Assembly: GCA_030633225.1 (NCBI GenBank)
Contig: DAOVTF010000134.1
Span: 1 to 6,170 of the forward strand
DNA length: 6,170 bases
DNA from: Flavobacteriaceae bacterium
Lineage (GTDB): Bacteria; Bacteroidota; Bacteroidia; Flavobacteriales; Flavobacteriaceae
Reading direction: 5' to 3'
In this document: positions 1 to 6,170 of the stretch, piece after piece
Position numbering within the stretch: the first letter of the stretch is position 1
Layout of the letters: every line of letters begins with the position of its first letter
Notes under the pieces: generated by a model
Seen by the model: the letters and a program-made list of their open reading frames with translations, nothing else
What the model was told of the DNA's origin: nothing
Database searches by the model: none
Made by a program: the position numbers and the translations under genes

Positions 1-1
1 A

Positions 2-19
2 CCCGACGCAAGCATCGGG
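2..19 (-). repeat. short GC-rich palindrome (hairpin) at the window edge
   Basis: The arms cccga (2-6) and tcggg (15-19) are complementary. Read on the plus strand, the inner pair C7/A14 is a mismatch. Read as RNA from the minus strand it becomes a G-U wobble, so the stem extends inward through 8-9 and 12-13 to about seven or eight pairs. The minus strand is therefore the better candidate for a functional RNA. It is much more GC-rich than its surroundings. It could be a terminator for the leftward transcript or a copy of a dispersed palindromic repeat. The sequence beyond it is outside the window, so a U-tract cannot be checked. Confidence 0.35.
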
Positions 20-84
20 GAATTCTTTCGATTAAACTTGTAGCCAAATAACTGCTTAATCCATCAACACCATAACCATATACA

Positions 85-124
85 ATAAGCTAGGTTAAAA
101 CTTTCACTAACTTAACTAGCTTAT
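85..124 (-). terminator. probable transcription terminator hairpin of asnB
   Basis: Bases 85-98 pair with 112-124 to give a 13-pair stem (ATAAGCTAG plus TTAA) with one bulged G, closing a 13-base loop (99-111). The hairpin begins seven bases past the asnB stop codon on the minus strand, which is where a terminator is expected. The base after the stem is U but there is no long U-tract (the minus strand reads on as tgtatatgg), so intrinsic termination may be imperfect. It could instead be a 3' end-stabilising stem. Confidence 0.5.
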
Positions 125-130
125 AATCTT

Positions 131-1798
131 TTATTTATAAGCATCATCATGAACACTAGCCACTGCCCTGCCTGAAGGGTCGTTCATATTTTTAAAACTC
201 TCATCCCATTCTAATGCAATTTTTGTACTACATGCAACCGATGCCTCTTGAGGCACACAAAGTGCGGCAGTATCTGATGGGAAATGCTCTGCAAAAATAG
301 ATCTATAATAGAACTCTTCTTTACTTGTTGGTGTTTGAATAGGAAATTTATATTTGGCATTAGCCAATTGCTCATTGCTAACTTCTTTATCTACAACTTC
401 TTTTAAAGTATCAATCCAACTATACCCTACTCCATCAGAAAATTGTTCTTTTTGCCTCCATGCAACACTTTCGGGTAAATAACTTTCAAAAGCTTTTCGA
501 ATAACCCATTTTTCCATTCGTTCACCGTTTATCATTTTATCTTTTGGGTTGATACGCATAGCAACATCTATAAATTCTTTATCTAAAAAGGGTACGCGAC
601 CTTCAATTCCCCAAGAGGCTAAAGATTTGTTTGCTCTTAAACAATCGTACATATGTAATTTTTCTAATTTACGAACAGTTTCTTTGTGAAACTCTTCTGC
701 ATCTGGTGCTTTATGAAAATATAAATACCCTCCAAATAGTTCATCCGCTCCTTCACCCGAAAGTACCATTTTTACACCCATAGATTTTATTACTCTCGCC
801 ATTAAATACATTGGTGTAGAGGCGCGTATGGTTGTGATATCATAAGTTTCTAAGTTATATATTACATCTTTAATAGCATCTAAACCTTCTTGAATTGTAA
901 ATTTTATTTCATGATGAATTGTTCCAATATGATCTGCAACCAATTGCGCCGCAGCTAAATCAGGTGAGCCATCTAATCCTACCGAAAACGAGTGTAATTG
1001 TGGCCACCAAGCATCTTGTGTATCACCAGATTCTACTCTTTTCTCTGCGTATTTTTTCGCTATTGCGGAAGTAACTGACGAATCTAAACCACCAGAAAGT
1101 AATACACCATATGGCACATCGCTCATTAACTGACGATGAACTGCCGCCTCTAAGGCATTATGTAATTCATCAATACTTGTTTGGTTTTCTTTAACTGCAT
1201 CATAGTCTGTCCAATCACGAACATACCATTTGGTAAGTTTACCATCATTGCTTGTTAAATAATGACCTGGAGGAAATAACTCAATTTTGGTACAAACTCC
1301 TTCTAAAGCTTTTAACTCAGAAGCTACATAAAAAGTACCATTAGCATCCCAACCAATATATAAAGGAATTATTCCCATATGGTCTCGTGCGACAAAATAT
1401 TCATCTTTTTCAACATCATAAATTGCAAAACCAAAAATACCATTCATTTCATCAATAAAATCAACTCCTTTCTCTTGGTACAATGCTAAAATCACTTCAC
1501 AATCCGACTCGGTTTGAAAATTATACTTCCCTTCAAATTGTTTACGCAATTCTTGATGGTTATAAATCTCGCCATTGGCAGCTAATATTAGTTTTTTATC
1601 TTCACTATAAAGTGGTTGTTTACCCGAAGCTGGATCAACAATTGCCAATCTCTCATGAGTCAAAATTGCTTTTTCATCACTGTAAATTCCACTCCAATCC
1701 GGACCACGATGACGTATTTTTTTAGACATCTCTAATAATTGAGGTCTTAATACTTCTGATTTTTCCTTTAATTCAAACGCACAAACAATCCCGCACAT
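131..1798 (-). CDS. asnB: asparagine synthetase B, glutamine-hydrolysing
   Basis: This cytoplasmic enzyme makes asparagine from aspartate, ATP and glutamine: an N-terminal amidotransferase releases ammonia and a C-terminal synthetase uses it on aspartyl-AMP. The protein is 555 residues, close to E. coli AsnB. It begins MCGI, so Cys2 (Cys1 after Met removal) is the class II glutaminase nucleophile, which fixes the start codon. Glutamine-site residues are visible at Arg50, Asn75-Gly76-Glu77 and Asp99. The ATP pyrophosphatase loop SGGLDSS is at 235-241, and SGEGADELFGG at 347-357 carries the catalytic-type glutamate (Glu349). The C-terminus (WDESFKNMNDPSGRAV, about 530-545) is also typical of full-length AsnB, and no key residue is missing. 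No Shine-Dalgarno sequence precedes the start. The gene is transcribed alone, away from the plus-strand genes, and is followed by a hairpin. The completeness and AsnB-like length argue against a glycan-pathway or other specialised amidotransferase paralogue. Confidence 0.97.
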   Translation of the reverse strand: MCGIVCAFELKEKSEVLRPQLLEMSKKIRHRGPDWSGIYSDEKAILTHERLAIVDPASGKQPLYSEDKKLILAANGEIYNHQELRKQFEGKYNFQTESDCEVILALYQEKGVDFIDEMNGIFGFAIYDVEKDEYFVARDHMGIIPLYIGWDANGTFYVASELKALEGVCTKIELFPPGHYLTSNDGKLTKWYVRDWTDYDAVKENQTSIDELHNALEAAVHRQLMSDVPYGVLLSGGLDSSVTSAIAKKYAEKRVESGDTQDAWWPQLHSFSVGLDGSPDLAAAQLVADHIGTIHHEIKFTIQEGLDAIKDVIYNLETYDITTIRASTPMYLMARVIKSMGVKMVLSGEGADELFGGYLYFHKAPDAEEFHKETVRKLEKLHMYDCLRANKSLASWGIEGRVPFLDKEFIDVAMRINPKDKMINGERMEKWVIRKAFESYLPESVAWRQKEQFSDGVGYSWIDTLKEVVDKEVSNEQLANAKYKFPIQTPTSKEEFYYRSIFAEHFPSDTAALCVPQEASVACSTKIALEWDESFKNMNDPSGRAVASVHDDAYK

Positions 1799-1844
1799 AA
1801 TTTATATTTTAACTAATTTATTCTTTATTGTTTTAATTATAATG

Positions 1845-1875
1845 CAAATATGAAACTAATATTAATATTTGTAAA
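1845..1875 (-). promoter_or_regulatory. candidate Bacteroidota-type promoter for asnB
   Basis: On the minus strand TTTA (1875-1872) is followed after exactly 19 bases by CATATTTG (1852-1845). The Bacteroidota consensus is TTTG, about 19-21 bases, then TAnnTTTG, so each box has one mismatch and the spacing fits. Transcription would start near 1838-1840, giving a leader of about 40 bases before asnB. In DNA this AT-rich such matches arise by chance, so the call rests mainly on position and spacing. Confidence 0.35.
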
Positions 1876-2016
1876 CATTATATTCATTTTTAATTACTAT
1901 TTATAACTATATATTACTTTTTTATTATAATTAGCAATAACGAATGGCATTTACTCATGTTTTAATTCAATTCTGAAATTCAAATAACAAAACAAATAAC
2001 TATGCATAAATAATAC

Positions 2017-2048
2017 TTAGGATAAATACCTAAATCTTTATAAGTTTA
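2017..2048 (+). promoter_or_regulatory. weak candidate promoter for the acetyltransferase operon
   Basis: TTAG (2017-2020), 20 bases, then TAAGTTTA (2041-2048) resembles the Bacteroidota TTTG / TAnnTTTG promoter with one mismatch in each box. It would give a leader of roughly 65-70 bases. The upstream box overlaps a small inverted repeat, ttagg (2017-2021) and cctaa (2029-2033) around a 7-base loop, which could be an operator half-site pair or chance. Confidence 0.2.
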
Positions 2049-2121
2049 CAGTATGTGATAATTCAATTAATTATTAAAATAAATAACCTGATTAACACTA
2101 AAATATCTTAAACTCATAATA

Positions 2122-2703
2122 ATGACAGAAAAAGAAAAAATGCTATCTGGTCAAATGTATAATCCAAATGACAAAGAGTTAAATACTGAAAGGCATATAG
2201 CGAGAACCATTTTTCAAAAAATAAATTCAATGGATGGTGATCAAAAGAAAGAGCAAAATAAATTATTTGCAAAACTGTTAGGACAATCAGTAAAAGGACT
2301 ATGGATCGAACCTCCATTTTATTGTGATTATGGCTATAATATAAAAGTTGGAAAGAATGTATTTATGAATTTTAATTGTTGCATATTGGATGTCATGGAA
2401 GTAAAAATAGGTAACAATATTATGATTGGCCCAAATGTTCAAATTTATACTGCTACGCATCCAATAGATGCAAAAACAAGATCTTCTTGGCTAGAATTTG
2501 CAAAACCAGTAAATATAGGTAATGATGTTTGGATTGGTGGTGGAGCAATTATATGTCCTGGGGTTACTATTGGAAACGGAGCTGTTATTGGTGCAGGAAC
2601 AGTAGTAACAAAAAATGTGCCCGATAATGTTGTATTTGCTGGAAATCCAGCAAAATTTATTAAAAACATTGACAATTTAGACAAAAATGAAGAAATTAAT
2701 TGA
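2122..2703 (+). CDS. maltose/galactoside-family O-acetyltransferase (left-handed beta-helix)
   Basis: The product is a 193-residue, probably trimeric, cytoplasmic acetyltransferase of the Maa/LacA/NodL family, which moves acetyl from acetyl-CoA to a hydroxyl, usually on a sugar. The N-terminus (MTEKEKMLSG, then YNPNDKEL at 13-20) is the characteristic Maa cap motif. From about residue 70 there are imperfect hexapeptide repeats (KVGKNV, KIGNNI, NIGNDV, TIGNGA, VIGAGT) forming the left-handed beta-helix. His113 in TATHP matches the catalytic histidine of the family (His115 in E. coli LacA). VFAGNPAKFIK at 171-181 is the usual C-terminal acetyl-CoA-side motif. Length is close to E. coli Maa (183) with a short charged tail. 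ATG 2122 is chosen because the conserved N-terminus begins there; no Shine-Dalgarno sequence is present. Its last 17 bases overlap the decarboxylase gene, suggesting translational coupling. The acceptor is unknown: family members annotated for maltose often act on other sugars, and an amine or amino-acid-derived acceptor is possible here but is only an inference. Confidence 0.9.
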   Translation: MTEKEKMLSGQMYNPNDKELNTERHIARTIFQKINSMDGDQKKEQNKLFAKLLGQSVKGLWIEPPFYCDYGYNIKVGKNVFMNFNCCILDVMEVKIGNNIMIGPNVQIYTATHPIDAKTRSSWLEFAKPVNIGNDVWIGGGAIICPGVTIGNGAVIGAGTVVTKNVPDNVVFAGNPAKFIKNIDNLDKNEEIN

Positions 2704-4138
2704 AAATATTTTACAGTTGGAAAATATTTCCAATGAATTAGAACCTTCACAAGAACAACGCAATCAATATTTAGATAAGATTCGTAATTATTCAAATGAA
2801 TTTTTAAACACATTAGATAGTAAAAAAACTTTTAATAATTCGATACAAGAATCTGACAGATTCAAAATTACGGGAGACAAAATATCAATTGAGCAAATAA
2901 TTGATATCTATAAGGAAGAAGTGGTTGAGAAAGGAATTATTGCCTCTTCTGGAGGTCATCTAGGCTATGTTCCTGGAGGTGGAATTTATACTTCTGCAAT
3001 TTCAGATTTTATTGCAGACATTACCAATGAATACAGTGGTATGTTTTACGCTTCGCCGGGTGCTGTTACTTTAGAAAATGAATTAATTAACTGGATGAAG
3101 AAAATTTTTCATTATCCAGATTCTGCCATTGGAAACCTTGCTTCAGGGGGTTCTATTGCAAATTTAATAGCGCTTACATCAGCAAGAGATAAGCATAAAA
3201 TTAAAGGAGATAAAATAAAAAATAGCGTTATCTATTTAAGTCCGCAAGTTCATCATTGCATTAAAAAAGCTTTAAGAATTATTGGATTAGAAGATACTAT
3301 TATTCATTACCTTAAACTTGATGATCATTCAAAAATAGATACCAAAAACCTTGAGCTACAAATTGATTTAGATACAAAAAACGGATTAGCACCATTTATG
3401 GTAATTGCTTCAGCAGGAACAACAGATACAGGGGCAGTTGACCCTCTATATGAAATTGGAAAAATAGCTCAAAAAATGAAACTATGGTATCATATTGATG
3501 CTGCATATGGTGGGTTTTTTATTCTAACAGAATCTAAAAAACATCTATTTAAGGGAATTGAACTATCAGATTCCTTAGTGGTTGATCCACATAAAGGTTT
3601 ATTTTTACCTTATGGGATTGGGGCAGTTCTTGTAAAAGATAAAGAAGCTGTTTATCAATCTCATCACTATACTGCAAATTATATGCAAGATGCAATTGGG
3701 CACAATTTACCAATAAATCCTGCTGATGTTTCTCCTGAATTAACTAAACATTTTAGGGGATTAAGAATGTGGATTCCTTTACAATTACACGGTACAAAAC
3801 CTTTTACAGCTTGTTTAGATGAAAAATTATTATTGACAAAGTATTTCAGATCAGCAATAAAGAAAAAAGGATTTATAATTGGTTCTGAACCAGATCTATC
3901 GATTAGTTATTTTTGGTTTCCATCAAATAATATTGATCCAAATGTTTTCAACAAAAAGCTTTTAGAATTTATGCATCAAGATGGAAGGGTGTTTTTTAGC
4001 TCAACTATTATCAATGAAAAATTTGTAATACGAATTGCGATACTTTCATTTAGAACAAAATTAAAAATTATTGATAAATCTATAGAAATGATAGATGAAT
4101 GCTTGACAAAAACAAATGCCTTTTTTGATAATATTTAG
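2687..4138 (+). CDS. group II PLP-dependent amino acid decarboxylase family protein, substrate unknown
   Basis: This 483-residue cytoplasmic fold-type I PLP enzyme resembles aromatic-L-amino-acid decarboxylases in length and motif order. Visible features are a substrate-region motif GGHLGYVPGGG (89-99), ASPGAVTLENEL (122-133), the phosphate-binding ASGGSIANL (152-160), a ring-stacking histidine in SPQVHH (His189), ASAGTTDTGAVDP (241-253), the pyridine-nitrogen aspartate in HIDAAYGG (Asp271), and DPHKGLF (300-306) with Lys303 as the Schiff-base lysine. HFRGLRMW (355-362) matches the RFRSLKMW segment of animal aromatic decarboxylases, and Tyr328 and Tyr332 lie where their mobile catalytic loop lies. 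The lysine motif is D-P-H-K-G rather than the usual N-P-H-K-W, and the G-rich 89-99 motif replaces the canonical H-P-x-F segment, marking a variant subgroup. I therefore do not name a substrate; decarboxylation itself is inferred. The first 60 residues are polar and not recognised. The start at 2687 lies inside the acetyltransferase gene in another frame, with no Shine-Dalgarno sequence. Confidence 0.88.
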   Translation: MKKLIENILQLENISNELEPSQEQRNQYLDKIRNYSNEFLNTLDSKKTFNNSIQESDRFKITGDKISIEQIIDIYKEEVVEKGIIASSGGHLGYVPGGGIYTSAISDFIADITNEYSGMFYASPGAVTLENELINWMKKIFHYPDSAIGNLASGGSIANLIALTSARDKHKIKGDKIKNSVIYLSPQVHHCIKKALRIIGLEDTIIHYLKLDDHSKIDTKNLELQIDLDTKNGLAPFMVIASAGTTDTGAVDPLYEIGKIAQKMKLWYHIDAAYGGFFILTESKKHLFKGIELSDSLVVDPHKGLFLPYGIGAVLVKDKEAVYQSHHYTANYMQDAIGHNLPINPADVSPELTKHFRGLRMWIPLQLHGTKPFTACLDEKLLLTKYFRSAIKKKGFIIGSEPDLSISYFWFPSNNIDPNVFNKKLLEFMHQDGRVFFSSTIINEKFVIRIAILSFRTKLKIIDKSIEMIDECLTKTNAFFDNI

Positions 4139-4235
4139 TTGGTTAATTAGCATTGAAATAAATTCAATTCAATCCATTTAATATGATTATGCAAAATCGT
4201 ACATTAGCGTATAATTGTTTTTAATTCGAAAATCC

Positions 4236-4655
4236 ATGGGATTCATTAGTAGAAGAAAGTCACACTTATTTTTAGGTATTATATTTATGGGTATTGGATT
4301 TATTAATAGGGCATACCCAATGTTCTTTGATAATTTAATTCCAGATAGATTTACTGAATATAGAGAAACTATTAGTTGGGCACTGAGCATTATTACAATT
4401 TTATCAGGAATTGGAATGTTCTTTAAACAAGCCAGACGGCTGGTTAAATGGCCTTTACTTGCAATTATAATTACGGCCTCTTTGGGGTCTCTTGGTCAAA
4501 TTTTAAATATCGATGTGAATGGAGTAACAAATTATTTACCTCCTTTTTGGGTTAAGCTAAAACTACCAATGCAAATTGGATTAGGTGTTTGGCTTTGGTG
4601 GGCAACAAAAGAAGACTCTGAACCAGATAAAAAAAGAAAACTGAAGAGGAAATAG
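4236..4655 (+). CDS. DoxX-like four-helix inner-membrane protein
   Basis: The product is a 139-residue integral membrane protein with four hydrophobic segments at about 10-24, 47-63, 72-90 and 110-124, and a very basic C-terminal tail (DKKRKLKRK) expected in the cytoplasm. The pattern fits the DoxX/DoxX-like superfamily: a first helix ending in a P-x-F-F turn, then SGIGMFF-x4-RR (57-68) joining helices two and three, then KLKLPMQIGLGVWLWW (107-122), which resembles the R-L-P-x-Q ending of DoxX-like proteins. No catalytic residues are apparent, and family roles are mostly undefined (some members associate with redox enzymes). ATG 4236 is preferred. A TTG at 4215, directly after an in-frame TAA (4212-4214), would add seven residues but is a poor start. 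It lies 97 bases past the decarboxylase gene and 42 before the next, so co-transcription is plausible. It might be called a hypothetical membrane protein by stricter standards. Confidence 0.75.
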   Translation: MGFISRRKSHLFLGIIFMGIGFINRAYPMFFDNLIPDRFTEYRETISWALSIITILSGIGMFFKQARRLVKWPLLAIIITASLGSLGQILNIDVNGVTNYLPPFWVKLKLPMQIGLGVWLWWATKEDSEPDKKRKLKRK

Positions 4656-4697
4656 TTTTTATAACTCTACATTAAATCGTCACGAAAATAATATCGG

Positions 4698-6170
4698 ATG
4701 AAAAAAATAGATTTTTCAATTATTACCTTTCTACTGATAATTACTGTAACAAATATTTACTCACAACAAAGTCTGGAAGTTAAAAAACTGGAAAGTCCTA
4801 TAAAAATTGACGGAATTCTTGAAGATCAATGGTTCGAAGCTGATTCAACAATTAATTTTACACAACTAGAACCGGAAAAAGGAGTAGAATCAAGCAGAAA
4901 AACAATTGTACGTGTCGCCCAGTTTGAGGAAAATATATTTATTTCTTTTCAATGTTTTATAAACGATAAAAAAGAGATAGCAACAAGAATTCAAAGAAGA
5001 GATCAGCTAGATAATAGTGATGATATTATTGCAATTCTACTTGACACTTATAATGATAAGCGTACGGCTCAACTTTTTTTCGTAAATCCACTTGGTACAC
5101 TTACAGATGCAAAAGTGACAGATGATGGGAAAAATCTTGATTTTCTGTGGGATACAGAATGGGAAGCAAGAACTTCAATTACAAACAAATATTGGGTTGT
5201 TGAAATTATGATTCCGTTTAAAAGTATTCAATACAACCCTAATTCAAAAATTTGGGGTGTAAATTTTGGAAGAGTTCTTCGTTTAAATCAAGAAACTGCT
5301 TGGTGGCAGCCTGTTAGTGAAGATTTTAGAATTTCGCAAGGAGGAACACTAACAGGTATTGAGCCCAAAAGTGAAAAGAATCATAAGTTAACTTTATTTC
5401 CTTATGTAACGGGGCGCTATGAAAATAGCGATATTACCGAAGTTTATGATGAATTTAAAGGTGAGGTTGGTGGTGATATAAAGTACCAATACAAATCAAA
5501 TATTGTAGCAAATTTAACCATTAATCCTGATTTTGCAACGGTAGAAGGAGATAAGGAACAGATTAATCTAACTCCATGGGAGCTTCGTTTTCCAGAAAAA
5601 AGACTATTTTTTCAAGATGGAAATGAAATGTTCGGTACTAGAATTTCTACATTTTATTCAAGGCGAATTGGTGACATGAAATATGGTGGGAAAATGATTG
5701 GTAAAGCCGGGAAGTATCAATTCAATGCTTTGTTTGCAAAAACGGAAGAGAATAAAACAATAAATGATCCAGAATCGTGGTTCAACGCCTTTAGATTAAA
5801 ACGTGATTTTTTAAAATCTTCAACTATTGGCTTTACTTATGCCGATAAAATTACCGACACAAGTTATATTAGATCTTATAGTGCAGATTATGTTTTAAAC
5901 CTAGGTGAAACCTGGAAAATTACTGGTCAATTTATTACAAGTGCGCCAGGAGATTTCAAGTCTCATTCCGCTTGGTTTGTTAGATTAGCAAAAGAAAACA
6001 ATATTTATCATTACCACCTTCGATATTCAAATTTTGGAAGTAATTTTCAAGATAATGTTAACCAAACAGGGTTTATTCGTGATGATGACCGCCATGAATT
6101 AGATGGTGATTTAACATACAAGTTTTGGATAAATAAAAATATAAAATATTTGTATTTGGCAGGGTATAAC
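4698..6170 (+). CDS. exported CBM9-like / DUF5916 protein, 3' end outside the window
   Basis: The reading frame is open for 491 codons to the window edge, so the protein is truncated by the window and not by mutation. ATG 4698 is the only sensible start because an in-frame TAA lies at 4689-4691. Residues 1-22 form a signal peptide (MKK, a hydrophobic core, then IYS before QQ), indicating Sec export. Residues about 32-222 form a CBM9-like beta-sandwich: IDGILEDQWFEA (37-48) opens it, MIPFKSIQY and WGVNFGR sit late in it, and SQGGTLTGIE (213-222) closes it. The DUF5916 region follows, with NPDFATVEGD (276-285), FPEKRLFFQDGNEMF (298-312) and FYSRRIG (319-325), all hallmarks of this Bacteroidota family. 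Beyond 330 the sequence alternates polar and aromatic residues, as in an outer-membrane beta-barrel. Family members commonly exceed 700 residues, so a substantial part is missing. The biological role is not established: the CBM9-like fold suggests glycan binding, but this copy lies in no visible polysaccharide-utilisation locus. No strong promoter was seen in the 42 bases upstream. Confidence 0.9.
   Translation, partial: MKKIDFSIITFLLIITVTNIYSQQSLEVKKLESPIKIDGILEDQWFEADSTINFTQLEPEKGVESSRKTIVRVAQFEENIFISFQCFINDKKEIATRIQRRDQLDNSDDIIAILLDTYNDKRTAQLFFVNPLGTLTDAKVTDDGKNLDFLWDTEWEARTSITNKYWVVEIMIPFKSIQYNPNSKIWGVNFGRVLRLNQETAWWQPVSEDFRISQGGTLTGIEPKSEKNHKLTLFPYVTGRYENSDITEVYDEFKGEVGGDIKYQYKSNIVANLTINPDFATVEGDKEQINLTPWELRFPEKRLFFQDGNEMFGTRISTFYSRRIGDMKYGGKMIGKAGKYQFNALFAKTEENKTINDPESWFNAFRLKRDFLKSSTIGFTYADKITDTSYIRSYSADYVLNLGETWKITGQFITSAPGDFKSHSAWFVRLAKENNIYHYHLRYSNFGSNFQDNVNQTGFIRDDDRHELDGDLTYKFWINKNIKYLYLAGYN

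Larger units (their letters stand above)
1799..2121. other. AT-rich divergent intergenic spacer
   Basis: This 323-base gap separates the divergent asnB and acetyltransferase genes, so it should hold promoters for both directions. It is strongly AT-rich with many stop codons, and I see no credible small gene, tRNA or structured RNA. Two weak Bacteroidota-type promoter candidates are listed separately. The stretch 1880-2010 shows nothing recognisable. Confidence 0.7.

Noticed and set aside
1483..1725. An 80-codon open frame on the plus strand inside asnB
   Set aside because: It lies antisense to the strongly conserved glutaminase domain of asnB and its translation resembles no protein family I know. 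It is a shadow frame.
2114..2317. A 67-codon hydrophobic open frame on the minus strand at the acetyltransferase start
   Set aside because: It is antisense to the conserved N-terminus of the acetyltransferase. The hydrophobicity is expected when Lys/Glu-rich AT-rich codons are read in reverse.
2445..2813. A 122-codon open frame on the minus strand across the acetyltransferase/decarboxylase junction
   Set aside because: It is antisense to the hexapeptide-repeat region and both genes have convincing conserved motifs on the plus strand. No family features are seen in it.
4152..4168. Small inverted repeat attgaa / ttcaat after the decarboxylase gene as a terminator
   Set aside because: It is a six-pair stem with only one G-C pair, with no U-tract following; it is too weak in such AT-rich DNA.
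4187..4217. TATAATTG at 4210-4217 as a promoter for the DoxX-like gene
   Set aside because: The downstream box has one mismatch, but the upstream box at the right spacing (TTAT, 4187-4190) fits poorly, and the box would lie only about 20 bases before the start codon.
4215..4235. TTG at 4215 as start of the DoxX-like protein
   Set aside because: It follows an in-frame stop directly and adds seven unremarkable residues, while the ATG at 4236 gives a typical short basic lead into the first helix.
4187..4390. A 67-codon open frame on the minus strand over the DoxX-like gene
   Set aside because: It is the reverse reading of a credible membrane protein gene and has no recognisable features.
4698..6170. 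The last gene as a broken or frameshifted gene
   Set aside because: The frame stays open for 491 codons with all expected motifs in order, and it ends only because the window ends.

Overview
The window looks like a low-GC chromosomal segment from the Bacteroidota, most likely Flavobacteriia. The evidence is AT-rich coding and spacer DNA, starts without Shine-Dalgarno sequences, a signal peptide ending in S-Q-Q, possible Bacteroidota-type promoters (TTTG / TAnnTTTG), and a CBM9-like + DUF5916 protein of a kind typical of this phylum. No species can be named from sequence reading alone.

Layout. Bases 1-130 hold no gene. They contain a short GC-rich palindrome cut by the window edge and a strong hairpin just past the end of asnB, which is probably its terminator. 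Bases 131-1798 (minus strand) encode a complete glutamine-dependent asparagine synthetase, AsnB. A 323-base AT-rich divergent spacer (1799-2121) follows. From 2122 every gene is on the plus strand: a left-handed beta-helix acetyltransferase of the maltose/galactoside family (2122-2703), a group II PLP-dependent decarboxylase overlapping it by 17 bases (2687-4138), a four-helix DoxX-like membrane protein (4236-4655), and an exported CBM9-like/DUF5916 protein (4698 to the window edge, 3' end missing).

How the genes may work together. The acetyltransferase and decarboxylase overlap and are probably translationally coupled, so they may act in one small pathway, such as making an amine from an amino acid and acetylating it or a related metabolite. 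The substrates cannot be read from sequence. The decarboxylase has all the usual PLP-binding residues but belongs to a variant subgroup (D-P-H-K-G-L-F around the lysine). The DoxX-like and DUF5916 genes follow on the same strand after gaps of 97 and 42 bases and may be co-transcribed, but nothing ties their functions to the first pair. AsnB is divergently transcribed and looks like a housekeeping gene.

I saw no RNA genes, insertion sequences, CRISPR arrays, phage genes or recognisable defence system. The most interesting item is the acetyltransferase-decarboxylase pair; the rest looks ordinary for this phylum.
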